The notes beneath the pieces are model-generated. The model did no database searches, was not told where the DNA came from, and worked only from the letters and a program-made list of their open reading frames with translations. The position numbers and the translations under genes are program-made. DNA of 64,000 nt, taken from contig NZ_AAWL01000002.1 of assembly GCF_000169155.1 (NCBI RefSeq), forward strand, positions 1-64,000. Reading direction: 5' to 3'. Positions within the stretch are counted from its first letter, which is position 1; every line of letters starts with the position of its first letter. The stretch is from Thermosinus carboxydivorans Nor1 (lineage in GTDB: Bacteria; Bacillota; Negativicutes; Sporomusales; Thermosinaceae). Of this stretch, positions 50,936 to 59,715 are shown one piece after another.

Positions 50936-51622
50936 TTAGCTACTGGGGAAAATGTCAGGGCATTGTGGCGGAAAAGTAGGTTTATTACATGCCAAACTTA
51001 AGCTGCCAGTTCCACAGTCAAGGGTATTATCTCTCGGTTCGCAGAACTTACCTTGCACTTCCAGTTTAACCTCAGTTTCCACATACACGTCCTGACAAAT
51101 ACTAATTTCAAAAATAAAGTTGCCATCAATCGGCACATCACTAAGCGCAACGGCATTTGCGCTAAGAACGTTTGTTGTAATATTGTTAGAGGTAAATGGT
51201 TGCGGAAAACACAAACCTACTCTTTCCAACATCTGGAAAGTAACAGGGAAAGTTACTACCGGGATAGTTGAACCAGTAGTGTTATTGTAAACTTCTACTG
51301 TTAGATTAGCCGTTATCAGGATTTGGGCACAACCTATTTCAATTTCCTTTTCGTTAATAATTACAGTTTTCCTGACAATACTTACGATTTTGGTAGTTAC
51401 ATCGGCAGGGGTGAGCTTACCAACAACCCGCAATACATTTCCGGCATCAATAAGTGGCTGTAACACGGTAAGACTAGCTGCAGGAATCGCAATGTTTTTA
51501 ATTTCATCAGTATTTAGTAAAACCCAGTCATACACTTTGTTAACTCGTATACATTCATTTGTAAATTCTGTACCTTGGCGTGACAAAGAATTTTTCTCCG
51601 AAACAACTTGATAATCAAACAT
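50936..51622 (-). CDS. Firmicute protein with IRVNKVYDWV signature, perhaps spore-surface
   Basis: The 228-residue product has no signal peptide or membrane helix. It begins with an NECIRVNKVYDWVLL segment, which I associate with uncharacterised proteins of sporeformers. The rest is beta-rich, with many Val/Thr/Ile/Asn residues and scattered cysteines, ending in a Cys- and Pro-rich tail (CGTGSLSLACNKPTFPPQCPD). A spore-coat or exosporium role is a guess from composition and host. The gene is AT-rich; the next gene is 87 bases away. Confidence 0.55.
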   Translation of the reverse strand: MFDYQVVSEKNSLSRQGTEFTNECIRVNKVYDWVLLNTDEIKNIAIPAASLTVLQPLIDAGNVLRVVGKLTPADVTTKIVSIVRKTVIINEKEIEIGCAQILITANLTVEVYNNTTGSTIPVVTFPVTFQMLERVGLCFPQPFTSNNITTNVLSANAVALSDVPIDGNFIFEISICQDVYVETEVKLEVQGKFCEPRDNTLDCGTGSLSLACNKPTFPPQCPDIFPSS

Positions 51623-51756
51623 ACATACATCACCTCAGTAATATTATTCATAGAAACGTTCTACAATTATAGTAGGAACGCTCTACGGTATATTATATTA
51701 ATGGTAAAGTTGTTATGTGATATAATATCTTTCATATCTGACAAAGCCGCATATAA

Positions 51757-51790
51757 CAAAAACCCCTTGCCGCACTAGCAAGGGGTTAGC
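51757..51790 (-). terminator. Terminator after tRNA-Lys
   Basis: The stem AACCCCTTGC (51761-51770) with GCAAGGGGTT (51778-51787) is bordered by A- and T-runs. On the minus strand it follows the tRNA-Lys gene. Confidence 0.85.
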
Positions 51791-51800
51791 TTTTTTTGAC

Positions 51801-51876
51801 TGGTGACCCGCCTGGGACTCGAACCCAGAACCTACTGATTAAGAGTCAGTTGCTCTACCAATTGAGCTAGCGAGTC
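51801..51876 (-). tRNA. tRNA-Lys (anticodon CTT)
   Basis: A full cloverleaf is present on the minus strand: acceptor GACTCGC with GCGGGTC, D arm GCTC/GAGC, anticodon stem ACTGA/TCAGT with loop CTCTTAA giving CTT, and T arm CTGGG/CCCAG. CCA is encoded. It follows the tRNA-Gln gene by two bases. Confidence 0.95.
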
Positions 51877-51878
51877 AG

Positions 51879-51955
51879 TGGCTGGGGAGGAAGGATTTGA
51901 ACCCTCGAATGTCGGAGTCAGAGTCCGATGCCTTAACCAACTTGGCGACTCCCCA
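51879..51955 (-). tRNA. tRNA-Gln (anticodon CTG)
   Basis: The minus-strand cloverleaf has acceptor TGGGGAG/CTCCCCA, anticodon stem TCGGA/TCCGA with loop CTCTGAC giving CTG, and T arm with GAGGGTTCAAATCCTTC. CCA is encoded. It is first of a two-tRNA transcript. Confidence 0.94.
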
Positions 51956-52607
51956 TAGACTATTTAAATGTTAGTAATAAGTTTTCTCTTTCGCTTATTT
52001 ATTGTACAAGCACTTAATACCCTTGTCAAATCGTTTTTTTTACGAAAAAACGAGCATGAATTAATTACATGGCCAACTTGCAGATTAAGGTCTGTTAGTC
52101 GCTGATCACATAACATCACGCCTGCTGAATGCTATAATGACCAAAACACTGCCTGACGATATCAATCGTGTATATCAGTGTTTTCAGTTTGGGACGGGCT
52201 GAACGTCACCAAGCCGGCTGCCCGCACTCCCACAATGCGAACGAGTTTATGCCAGGAATAATTGACAACGAAAAGAACCAAGGTTTTTCGAGCAATGTGG
52301 TCGGGCCGGTAAGCCCTCCTTGCCGTTCCAAGAAGTACAGTTCGCTATCCCGGGCACTGCTGACGTCCATGGTACCCTTTTTATGCAAAAAAACTGTACT
52401 GAAAAAATGGCGAGCCCCTAACACGAAGTAACGTAGCTGTTGTTCAGAAACTCAGCCTTAAATTTATTACCCGTCAGAGCGTTTGTAGAGCTGCTTAATT
52501 GCGAAATAGCCAGCCCGCCCCGCTGATAATTCCCAAATTATTTGTGCGAAAAAGGGAAATTGTCTAAACACGTCGAAAAAGTAGCCAACTAAAAAGGAGG
52601 GGTTACG
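51956..52607. other. Long intergenic region without a convincing gene
   Basis: No reading frame here looks like a protein. Visible structure includes a T-rich/A-rich hairpin TCGTTTT..AAAACGA (about 52031-52052), a -10-like TATAAT at 52133-52138, and an inverted repeat AAAACACTG (52143-52151)/CAGTGTTTT (52176-52184) with inner CGAT/ATCG pairing, followed by a T-rich stretch. These could form a small transcript, but the -35 match is poor. Confidence 0.4.
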
Positions 52608-53456
52608 ATGAGCCAATTGACAGGCGAAGAGCTGCTTGACTTGTTTTGCAAGGTAGCTCCTTATCTAAACGATGTGTTTGCTGGTGATGTCGGTGTGACT
52701 ATCGCCCGGGACGGAAAGTATATTTTGTATATTCCTGCCAGTGACCTAAACTTGGGCACCAGGGTCGGTGAACCGGTGCGATCAGGCGCTACCAAGGAGG
52801 CCTTGGAAACCGGCAAACAGGTTGTTAAATACATTCCGCGTGACAAATCGGCCTACGGCGTTCCTTATATCGCTAATGCCATGCCCATTAAAGACGGCGG
52901 CCGGGTAATCGGCTGTGTAACAACCACCCAGAGCGTAAAGTCCTTCGAAACTATTAACCATGTTACCGGCGAACTGGCGGCCTCTTCCGAAGAACTGACG
53001 GCCGGCATGCAGGAGCTTGCCAGCCGGGCAACCGAAGTGGCCACAGTCGGCGGTGAACTTAGGGAACTGAGCAAGAATCTGCTCAATGCGGCGCGGAAAA
53101 CAGATGAAATCATTGCCTTTATCAGGACGGTGGCCAACCAGACCAATCTCCTCGGCCTGAATGCCGCGATCGAAGCGGCCCGCGTCGGCGAAATGGGTCG
53201 AGGCTTCGGAGTCGTAGCCGAAGAAGTGCGAAAACTGGCGGCGGCCAGCGCCGAATCGGTGAAAAATATTTCCGAATCCTTGACCAACATGTACCGGGCC
53301 ATTGAAGCGCTAACGCAAAAAATTGAAAACATTGAACATAACGTCGTGTCCCAGGAAGCGGCCATCCAAGAAATGGCCAAGGCCAGTCAGGAGCTGGCGG
53401 TTATGGCCAGCCGCCTGTCCGAGTCCGCCAAAACCTTGTACGAATTCACGGAATAA
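52608..53456 (+). CDS. Soluble methyl-accepting chemotaxis-type protein
   Basis: This cytoplasmic receptor has no membrane helix. Residues 1-115 form a PAS/GAF-like sensory fold ([19 protein letters not shown], then a [22 protein letters not shown] end). The MCP signalling hairpin follows, with the conserved tip [38 protein letters not shown] (about 177-214). The signal domain is short, so only the region around the CheA/CheW contact is kept. A strong AAAGGAGGGG site precedes the ATG. It lies in the chemotaxis-rich end of the window and ends at a shared terminator. Confidence 0.9.
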   Translation: MSQLTGEELLDLFCKVAPYLNDVFAGDVGVTIARDGKYILYIPASDLNLGTRVGEPVRSGATKEALETGKQVVKYIPRDKSAYGVPYIANAMPIKDGGRVIGCVTTTQSVKSFETINHVTGELAASSEELTAGMQELASRATEVATVGGELRELSKNLLNAARKTDEIIAFIRTVANQTNLLGLNAAIEAARVGEMGRGFGVVAEEVRKLAAASAESVKNISESLTNMYRAIEALTQKIENIEHNVVSQEAAIQEMAKASQELAVMASRLSESAKTLYEFTE

Positions 53457-53512
53457 AGAAGGGGCACTACCCGGGCAGAAGTTGCACAACCCAGGAAATG
53501 TAAGGCAATTGA

Positions 53513-53557
53513 AAAAAGCGCAAATGACCTTGTCGAGTAAGGTCATTTGCGCTTTTA
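53513..53557. terminator. Bidirectional terminator between soluble MCP and motB
   Basis: AAAAGCGCAAATGACCTT and its exact complement enclose a 7-base loop, giving an 18-bp stem. It serves both convergent genes; the motB stop lies inside the right arm. Confidence 0.9.
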
Positions 53558-54343
53558 CCGTTTAATACCATCCGGCAGATAACTGCGCATGATCAACACC
53601 TCGACCCGCCGGTTCTTCGCCCGCCCTTCTTCCGTGTCATTGCTTGCGACCGGGCGGTATTCACCATAGCCGCTGACGCTTATCCGCTCCGGCTTGATTT
53701 CGGCCTGCGACAGCATATATTTCATAAAATTAAGAGCCCGCACGGTGCTCAAATCCCAATTGCTCGGAAACTCCGGCGTATTTATCGGCATGTTGTCGGT
53801 ATGTCCGGCTACTATTACCCTTTGCGGAAGCGGCGCTATCATTCGGGCGATCTCCGTCCCCAGCCGCAGCGACTCGGGCTTGAGTTCGGCCCGGCCGGAG
53901 GCAAACAACGCCGTGTCTTTTATCCTTATCATCAAACCGTCATCGGTAAGCGCGGTCTGGATATCGCCGGCCAAATTATTTTCCGCAATATACCGGTCCA
54001 GCTGTTTCTTCAGTTCAACAAGCTGGACAGTTTCTATCATATATGCCTGCTCGTTGGCCCCGGCCATACCGGATACCACTGCCGGTGTCTTAGGCAAAAC
54101 AGGCATCTGGGATGGACCATCGACCGCGTACGGCACCGTGCGGACGCTTTCGAAAATGGACGTATTGCCCCGGAAAGCATAGCTGAACGATTGCGCCAGC
54201 TGCTCAAATTTTTTCTGGTCAATTTGGGAAGACGCATAAAGTACAATAAACAGAGCAAGAAGAAGAGTCAACATATCGGAATAAGGAATCAGCCAAGTCT
54301 CGTCAATATGTTCCTCATGATGCGAATACTGCTTTCTAGCCAT
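53555..54343 (-). CDS. motB: Flagellar stator protein MotB
   Basis: The peptidoglycan-binding stator subunit. The single membrane helix contains the ion-carrying Asp (IPYSDMLTLLLALFIVLY, D23). The OmpA-like C-terminal domain has VAGHTDNMPINT, FPSNWDLSTVRA and GRAKNRRVEVLIM. Length 262 is usual. The ATG at 54343 follows GGGGGC and overlaps the stop of a MotA C-terminal fragment just as in a normal motAB operon, but motA itself is gone: only about 30 residues remain upstream. The protein would need a MotA from elsewhere. Confidence 0.93.
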   Translation of the reverse strand: MARKQYSHHEEHIDETWLIPYSDMLTLLLALFIVLYASSQIDQKKFEQLAQSFSYAFRGNTSIFESVRTVPYAVDGPSQMPVLPKTPAVVSGMAGANEQAYMIETVQLVELKKQLDRYIAENNLAGDIQTALTDDGLMIRIKDTALFASGRAELKPESLRLGTEIARMIAPLPQRVIVAGHTDNMPINTPEFPSNWDLSTVRALNFMKYMLSQAEIKPERISVSGYGEYRPVASNDTEEGRAKNRRVEVLIMRSYLPDGIKR

Positions 54344-54428
54344 TAGTTTGCCCCCTGTCTTTGTTAAGGCCAGCCCGCTCACTCTGCGGTATAAATACCA
54401 GCAGTTTAGCCTCAAGGGCGTTAATTGA
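54336..54428 (-). pseudogene. motA: C-terminal fragment of motA
   Basis: The frame reads INALEAKLLVFIPQSERAG.. and its TAG stop overlaps the motB ATG. This matches the end of MotA (a LExKLxxFxP segment) and its usual junction with motB. All earlier parts of MotA are missing; the next bases belong to a CheW-like start in another frame. Confidence 0.55.
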
Positions 54429-54480
54429 ATGCATATTCTTCGCCCGCCAGCGTAAAGGTCACCAGCCGTTCCTCATCCAT
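54421..54480 (-). pseudogene. cheW: N-terminal fragment of a cheW gene
   Basis: ATG at 54480 begins MDEERLVTFTLAGEEYAFN and then meets a stop. This is the conserved opening of CheW proteins (VTF.LAGEEYA). It is joined directly to the MotA fragment, which points to a deletion that removed the rest of cheW and most of motA. Confidence 0.6.
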
Positions 54481-54941
54481 TTTTTGTTTTCAACCACCAT
54501 ACTGACTTTCGCATCGTCAATTGCCGTAGCGGTGCTTCATCTATCGCATAGGCGACATTACCCTGCAAATCCATATTCAGGTCAATAACCACATTAACAT
54601 CCTTGGTAACGACAAGCTTTTCCTTCAGTACTAGTTTCCCGCGGCGAACCTGGGTAAAACCAAATGGTATCTACGACAAATTCATCGTCACCCTTATCTT
54701 GGCCATTAATAACAGCACTCAGCTTGCGTGCCGTCTCCTTAGACATATCCAGAATAATCCGTCCTGAAGCTTTTCCAGTAAATCTAGTAATTACCGCCAG
54801 CCCAGCCGAGCTAAATGTATCATTCTGGGGCAGACAAGCGGTAACCGTTATTTCTGAACCAGTGATATCGCCCAACAACTGCTTGACCTTTGGCAAACAA
54901 GCTGTCCATATATCTTTTTTCGACTGAGCCAAATAGCTCAC
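54481..54941 (-). pseudogene. cheX: Truncated and rearranged cheX-like gene
   Basis: From GTG 54941 the frame makes a CheX-type N-terminus (DIWTACLPKVKQLL.., SGRIILDMSKETARKLSAVING, DEFVVDT) and then leaves the family at residue 92, ending at 54594. CheX proteins dephosphorylate CheY. The next 110 bases in another frame read KLVVTKDVNVVIDLNMDLQGNVAYAIDEA, which resembles the same strand region of CheX a second time. So the block looks like two cheX pieces joined. It is 10 bases after the CheY gene. Confidence 0.65.
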
Positions 54942-54951
54942 TTCCTTCTAG

Positions 54952-55326
54952 CTATCGGTTATACACGAGTGCACTGATAATTTTTTTCAATTCACCTTCT
55001 TTGACTGGTTTGAGAATAAACTCTTTAATCCCCATTTGTCTAGCTTTTTTAACCAGTTCATCATCCTGCATCCCACTTTGAATGATAATTCTGGCCTGGC
55101 TATCTTTACTCAAAATTTCTTGAGCAGCGGCCAGCCCATCCATAATTGGCATGACTATGTCCATAATGACAACATCTGGCTTAAGTTCAAAATACATTGC
55201 ACTACCTTCTTTGCCATTATAGGCTGACCCGACAATCTCAAATTTTTCATCATTTTCAAAAAACCTAGCGACAGCTTTATGAATAAACGGCGAATCATCA
55301 ACCACCAAAATACGAACCTTGGCCAT
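54952..55326 (-). CDS. cheY: CheY-type response regulator
   Basis: A stand-alone receiver domain of 124 residues that would carry the chemotaxis signal to the flagellar switch or elsewhere. Conserved residues are all seen: acidic pair D10-D11, phosphoacceptor D56 in VVIMDIVMP, Ser in IIQSGMQ (about 85), and Lys in FILKPV (about 107). It starts with ATG at 55326 behind GAGGGTT. The broken cheX-cheW-motA block and motB follow on the same strand. Confidence 0.93.
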   Translation of the reverse strand: MAKVRILVVDDSPFIHKAVARFFENDEKFEIVGSAYNGKEGSAMYFELKPDVVIMDIVMPIMDGLAAAQEILSKDSQARIIIQSGMQDDELVKKARQMGIKEFILKPVKEGELKKIISALVYNR

Positions 55327-55404
55327 CTGCTACTTAACCCTCCTCTAATGGCCTTTCAAAATAGGCACATAATATATGCCTATACTAAATTATGCATAAC
55401 AAAA

Positions 55405-55426
55405 CCCCCAGCCGTAAGCCGGAGGC
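55405..55426 (-). terminator. Terminator of the membrane MCP gene
   Basis: On the minus strand CCTCCGGC pairs with GCTGGGGG-type bases (two wobble pairs) around TTACG, followed by TTTTGTT. It is about 80 bases past the MCP stop. Confidence 0.55.
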
Positions 55427-55505
55427 CCTGATGATAGATCCCCAATTTGTTTGGCCAGACCTTAGCTGAACACAAATTCGTCAATAATGCATCGCGGCGC
55501 TGTCG

Positions 55506-56765
55506 CTATTTTATCCGGAACTGTTTTACCAGAGACTGTAGCTCGTCAACAATCCCCAAAGTGACTCCAGCCGCATTACTTATCTGCTGCGTAGTGGCAG
55601 TCTGCTCTTCAACGGCCGCGCCGCCTTCCTCCGCGCCGGCCGCAATCTGCTGAGCGGTTGCTGACAAAGCATTGGTCTTATCGCTAACGGTCTTTAGGTC
55701 TGACGACAAATTCTCGACCGTCGCCAAGATCTCCTCGGTAGCGGCAGCAATTTCACCTGACGCAGAATTTATTGTCCCTAGCGCTTCTCTGGCATTATTT
55801 ACCATGTCAACACTTTCATTAATTTCCTGCAAACTTTTCGGAATGAGTTCAATAACTTCCTGGGTAACCTTGGTACTCTCACTGACTATTTTCGCGATCT
55901 CGCCGGCCGCCTGCCGACTGTCTTCGGCCAGCTTTCTGACCTCCTCCGCCACTACCGCAAACCCGCGGCCGTGCTCGCCCGCCCGGGCAGCCTCGATGGC
56001 GGCGTTAAGCGCAAGGAGGTTAGTCTGGCCGGCAATGCTGCTCACCATGCCGGCAATCCGCCCGATCTCCTCTGATCTTTCCCGCATCTCGAGCACCTGG
56101 CTGTTGACCTGTTTAAGAGTCTCCCGGGTCGCCAGTACTTTAGTATTAATATTTTCAACCGCCGCCACGCCGTTTTGGGCCTTTTCCATTGCCGCCTGGG
56201 CATTGTTGGCTGAAGCATGGCAGGCCGTGGCGATCTCATTGGCATTGGCCATTATCTTATTGCTGATTTCGGCCAGGTCCTGGACATTCTGAGCTTGTTC
56301 CTGCACTGCCGTCGATGTCTGCTGCACCATTGCCGCAATCTGATTAGCGGCCTGAGCCAGCTGTTGGCTGTTGGTTTGCGCCATTGCACTGGCGTCATAA
56401 ACTTTTTGAGACGCTTCCTGGATCTTAGTGACCAAGTCCCGCAAAAACTTGGTCATAACATTTATACTGTCAGCCAGCACCTGTATTTCGCCAGTTGCCT
56501 GTACGGCGATCTCCTGGGTCAAATCTCCCTTGGTAATCTGTTCGGCCCGGCCGACCAGCTCATTTACCGGTCTAAGGACTAGTCGGCCGATCAGCCACAG
56601 CGAAACTACCGTCCCGGCTGCCGCACAACCAAGCGTCACTATCACTAGCCCCGTCGTGATAATACTCTGGTGACCGGTCGCCAGCAATATGCCAACCGGC
56701 AGCAGCGCAGCCAGCAAATAACTTAGCGCAAAATAGCCCGCAAAAACCTTAGATAATTGAGACAT
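55506..56765 (-). CDS. Membrane methyl-accepting chemotaxis protein without a periplasmic sensor
   Basis: The 419-residue receptor has two back-to-back membrane helices (about residues 11-31 and 36-58) with only a tight turn between them, so it lacks an outside ligand domain and likely senses the membrane state or an internal cue. A HAMP domain follows ([26 protein letters not shown]). The signalling tip is [46 protein letters not shown]. The start is the ATG at 56765. It precedes cheY on the same strand. Confidence 0.92.
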   Translation of the reverse strand: MSQLSKVFAGYFALSYLLAALLPVGILLATGHQSIITTGLVIVTLGCAAAGTVVSLWLIGRLVLRPVNELVGRAEQITKGDLTQEIAVQATGEIQVLADSINVMTKFLRDLVTKIQEASQKVYDASAMAQTNSQQLAQAANQIAAMVQQTSTAVQEQAQNVQDLAEISNKIMANANEIATACHASANNAQAAMEKAQNGVAAVENINTKVLATRETLKQVNSQVLEMRERSEEIGRIAGMVSSIAGQTNLLALNAAIEAARAGEHGRGFAVVAEEVRKLAEDSRQAAGEIAKIVSESTKVTQEVIELIPKSLQEINESVDMVNNAREALGTINSASGEIAAATEEILATVENLSSDLKTVSDKTNALSATAQQIAAGAEEGGAAVEEQTATTQQISNAAGVTLGIVDELQSLVKQFRIK

Positions 56766-56825
56766 TTCCCAGTATTACTCCTTTTACCCTGCTTGTTAAT
56801 AGTCTTTTTACAACGACTAAATTCA

Positions 56826-58361
56826 TTACCTGCTATGGCGACAGAGCAAAGCAACAACATCGCGAGCAGGCACAGGCGGACTTAACAAATAGCCCTGGTA
56901 TTTATCGCACCCGGCTGCTTGCAAAAGCGTGAGCTGTTCTACCGTTTCCACCCCCTCGGCTACAGTGCTCAATCCCAAGTCAGCCGCCAGTCTTATAACT
57001 GTCTGGACTATAGCGTAACTGCTGACATCGTGGGTTACATCAGCGACAAATAACCTGTCAATTTTGACCGTGTCCAGAGGAAACAGTTTTATATATTTAA
57101 ATGATGAATAGCCGATGCCAAAATCATCGAATGCAATCGTTATCCCGCTGCGGCGCAACTCCGCCAGCATGTCCCGCACCACGGCTGTGCTGACAATCTC
57201 AATATTTTCGGTAATTTCCAATTCCAAAAATTGTGGCTCAAGCCCGGTAGCAGCAAGTACCCTTCTTACCGCCTTATTTAACCATCCTCCTGCAAAACAG
57301 TTCGCCGAAATATTTACGGCTATCCGGCCAAATTTCACCCCGGCATCCAGCCATTTTTTCCCCTGCCGACAAGCATGTTCAAGCACCCATTCGGTTAGCC
57401 GGTTGGCAAGGCCGGACCGTTCCGCCAGCAGAACAAAGCAAGCCGGCGGTATCTCCCCATACACCGGGTGCTTCCAGCGTAACAGCGCTTCAACCCCGGT
57501 CACTTGGCCGGTAGCAATTTGCACCTGCGGCTGGTAATACAACTCAAGCTTATCAGTTAAAATTGCTTCGCGAAGATCAGCTACCAGGGCCATCTCTTGT
57601 GTCAAATCCAGTTTCATTGTCTGGTCATAGGTCGTCCACGTATTGTGTCCGCTGCTTTGCGCCTTAAGAATAGCCTGTCCGCCTTTTTTGATTAGTTCTT
57701 CAAGATCGGTGCCGTCGTCAGGGTACCGGACCAGCCCGGCATTAATCGTCATGCTCAGATTGTAGTCGCCAACTTTCAGGGGCTGACCGGTATTTTCAAT
57801 AAGTCGCGCGAATAATTGCCCAACCTCCGCCTGGTTAGCAGCTTGTCCGGTTATTATAAACAAAAACTCGGTATCACGTAATTTAAACAGGCGATGCGCC
57901 TCGTCGACTAGGCTGCCCACCTGTTTGCTTACATGCTTCATGGCCTTTTTTTTGGCCTCCGGCCCAAAGATACGAGCAACCTGGTGCAGGCAGCCTATAT
58001 CCCATAACAGCATTGCCAGTGGGGCCTGCCGGGTCAGCATCTCCCACTCTTTTTTCAATTCCCGCTTACCCGGAATACGTACGCCGGTCGTTTTCCCCCG
58101 GCTTGGCGCCGCCCTCGGCAGCTGGATATACATCAACCGCTGCGTAAGTTCCGCCGGCTCCTTGCCCGTCAGCTGCGGCACGCCATAAACTTTTATACCA
58201 GTCCCCACCTTGGTCGAAAAGGACGCGAGCAATTCATTCCAAGGCCGCCCTACTAATTCTCCGGCTTGACAACCCAGAACCTTAAGCCCCGGTCCTTCGG
58301 CATAACAGACATTGCCGGTGCGGGTATCGATTTTTAGCATAATATAGGGACTAGCTGACAA
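56826..58361 (-). CDS. EAL-domain c-di-GMP phosphodiesterase with degenerate GGDEF
   Basis: The protein should hydrolyse cyclic di-GMP to pGpG. Order: N-terminal PAS-like part (1-95), a GGDEF-like domain in which the GGDEF motif reads RDTEF (162-166), and a complete EAL domain. EAL motifs: VEALLRWKHP (E291), NISANCF, LEITENIE, FDDFGIGYSS, and VAEGVETVEQ. All metal and catalytic residues appear present. The GGDEF half is probably regulatory (it may bind GTP). The start is TTG at 58361 behind GGGAGGGA. It lies next to chemotaxis genes and 1.6 kb from a c-di-GMP riboswitch. Confidence 0.9.
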   Translation of the reverse strand: MSASPYIMLKIDTRTGNVCYAEGPGLKVLGCQAGELVGRPWNELLASFSTKVGTGIKVYGVPQLTGKEPAELTQRLMYIQLPRAAPSRGKTTGVRIPGKRELKKEWEMLTRQAPLAMLLWDIGCLHQVARIFGPEAKKKAMKHVSKQVGSLVDEAHRLFKLRDTEFLFIITGQAANQAEVGQLFARLIENTGQPLKVGDYNLSMTINAGLVRYPDDGTDLEELIKKGGQAILKAQSSGHNTWTTYDQTMKLDLTQEMALVADLREAILTDKLELYYQPQVQIATGQVTGVEALLRWKHPVYGEIPPACFVLLAERSGLANRLTEWVLEHACRQGKKWLDAGVKFGRIAVNISANCFAGGWLNKAVRRVLAATGLEPQFLELEITENIEIVSTAVVRDMLAELRRSGITIAFDDFGIGYSSFKYIKLFPLDTVKIDRLFVADVTHDVSSYAIVQTVIRLAADLGLSTVAEGVETVEQLTLLQAAGCDKYQGYLLSPPVPARDVVALLCRHSR

Positions 58362-58644
58362 AAAAAGTTCCCTCCCGCCACTCTCGCCACCAAGCCAGCT
58401 TGCAACCTAACCTGACAAGAGGCGTTGGTTGCTAATGGTTGACAGGATAAAGCTAAAAAAATTTGAGATATTTTAGACGAAAAAATTATATTAAAGTTAC
58501 CGCTGATATTTCTTTCATTTTTTTTACTTGTTTTTAAGTTTTGGTTACTATTTCCACGTAGAATCTTTACTATTTCGACAAAATTTTGCTAACTTGAAAA
58601 GCAAACCAGTACTTGATCCTCTTTACTCTGCCAAAAATTTGTTA

Positions 58645-58674
58645 TTGATTTTCTAAGTAAAGAGTAAATAAAAT
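58645..58674 (+). promoter_or_regulatory. Sigma-A-like promoter ahead of the CIRCE element
   Basis: TTGATT (58645-58650) and TAAAAT (58669-58674) are 18 bases apart. The CIRCE repeat begins 18 bases after the -10, just where HrcA sites sit in heat-shock operons. Confidence 0.5.
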
Positions 58675-58692
58675 ATTTTAAATAAAAATTTG

Positions 58693-58719
58693 TTAGCACT
58701 CACTAATTCTGAGTGCTAA
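58693..58719 (+). promoter_or_regulatory. CIRCE operator (HrcA binding site)
   Basis: TTAGCACTC, nine bases, GAGTGCTAA is an exact match to the CIRCE consensus. HrcA represses groESL and dnaK operons at such sites. No chaperone gene lies downstream in the window; the next genes are a 53-codon frame and an AraC-type regulator. It is therefore an orphan CIRCE. Confidence 0.93.
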
Positions 58720-58729
58720 CAACGTCATT

Positions 58730-58891
58730 ATGGTCTGGGCATTTATTCACCAGCCGGGCATAGATGCACGTGTACTATCCGCCCCCAGATTTTGCCCTCA
58801 GCTGTATTCTGGCGACCACCGGCAGGCGACCATAAAAGAAATTACCCAGTTGGTTGGCAACCAGACATTTCTGCTCCCGGAGTTTAGCTGA
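58730..58891 (+). CDS. Short ORF after the CIRCE element, unknown
   Basis: A 53-residue frame starts at ATG 58730 and ends in TGA. It has no ribosome site that I can see and matches no family I know (FIHQPGIDARVL near its start, IKEITQLVGNQTF near its end). It could be a relic or noncoding. It is the first frame after the CIRCE operator, so I list it. Confidence 0.25.
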   Translation: MVWAFIHQPGIDARVLSAPRFCPQLYSGDHRQATIKEITQLVGNQTFLLPEFS

Positions 58892-58959
58892 GCAGCCTGC
58901 ATCAGTCTGCTGGTTATTTGTGCTCGCTGACAGCAATCATGTTACAAGGCGGTGATAAC

Positions 58960-59715
58960 ATGAATGTACTGTTGGTGAACGATGACCCGCTGGAGCTTGA
59001 ACAGCAGAAACTTCTTATCCAGTCTGTCTGCCCCCACTGGCGCCTATTTACTGCCGGTAACGGTTCGGCAGCCATAAACCTGACGACAACCAATTATTTT
59101 GAGCTAGCGTTTCTGAACATCAATCTTCCGGCCCAGTCCGACCTGATCGTAGCCGGAAAGCTTCGCCAGTCGGGTCGAGTAAAGGATATCGTCATCGTTA
59201 CCGCCCACCAGGACTTTGCCATCGCCCACGCGGCGATCAAAATCGGCGCTGCCGATCTTCTCATCAAACCCATCTCCGCAGATGAACTAAATACCATTCT
59301 CAGCAGATATTTGCCCCCAAAAAACACCAAGCCTGTTTATTCCCCGCTCATAACTAAAGTATTGACAATTTTGGAGAACCGTTACGCTGAACGTCTTTCC
59401 CTAACCAATATAGCGGCCACGGTACATGTCAATCCTTCATACCTCAGCCGCCGCTTCAAAGCCGAGGTCGGCTATTCCTTTTCCCAATACCTTATAAACC
59501 TTCGCCTAAAAATCGCCAAAGACCTATTGATCAGCCGTCCTGACCTCAGCATCGCCCAGATAGCCGAGCAGACCGGGTTTGCCAGCCAACAGTATCTGAG
59601 CGCTTTATTCCATCGCAATACCGGCCTTACCCCGCGCGAATATCGCAAAAATAACCCCGCTTGCCGCAATCAGCACCAGCCCTACGGTTGTTCCGACCAA
59701 CCCGTCAGTAGCTAA
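58960..59715 (+). CDS. AraC-type response regulator with altered receiver domain
   Basis: A 251-residue regulator: a receiver domain (1-115) and a C-terminal pair of AraC helix-turn-helix motifs (LTNIAATVHVNPSYLSRRFKAEVG and IAQIAEQTGFASQQYLSALFHRNTGLTPREYR). In the receiver, the acidic pair NDD (7-9) and the Lys in LLIKPI are kept, but the phosphoacceptor site reads FLNINLP, Asn in place of Asp (N53). It is unlikely to be phosphorylated in the usual way and may act by level or by ligand. The ATG at 58960 follows AAGGCGGTG. The orphan CIRCE lies about 240 bases upstream and may control it. Confidence 0.88.
   Translation: MNVLLVNDDPLELEQQKLLIQSVCPHWRLFTAGNGSAAINLTTTNYFELAFLNINLPAQSDLIVAGKLRQSGRVKDIVIVTAHQDFAIAHAAIKIGAADLLIKPISADELNTILSRYLPPKNTKPVYSPLITKVLTILENRYAERLSLTNIAATVHVNPSYLSRRFKAEVGYSFSQYLINLRLKIAKDLLISRPDLSIAQIAEQTGFASQQYLSALFHRNTGLTPREYRKNNPACRNQHQPYGCSDQPVSS

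Noticed and set aside
52206-52431. Short frames on both strands at 52.2-52.4 kb
   Set aside because: No ribosome sites, no recognisable domain, and odd composition.
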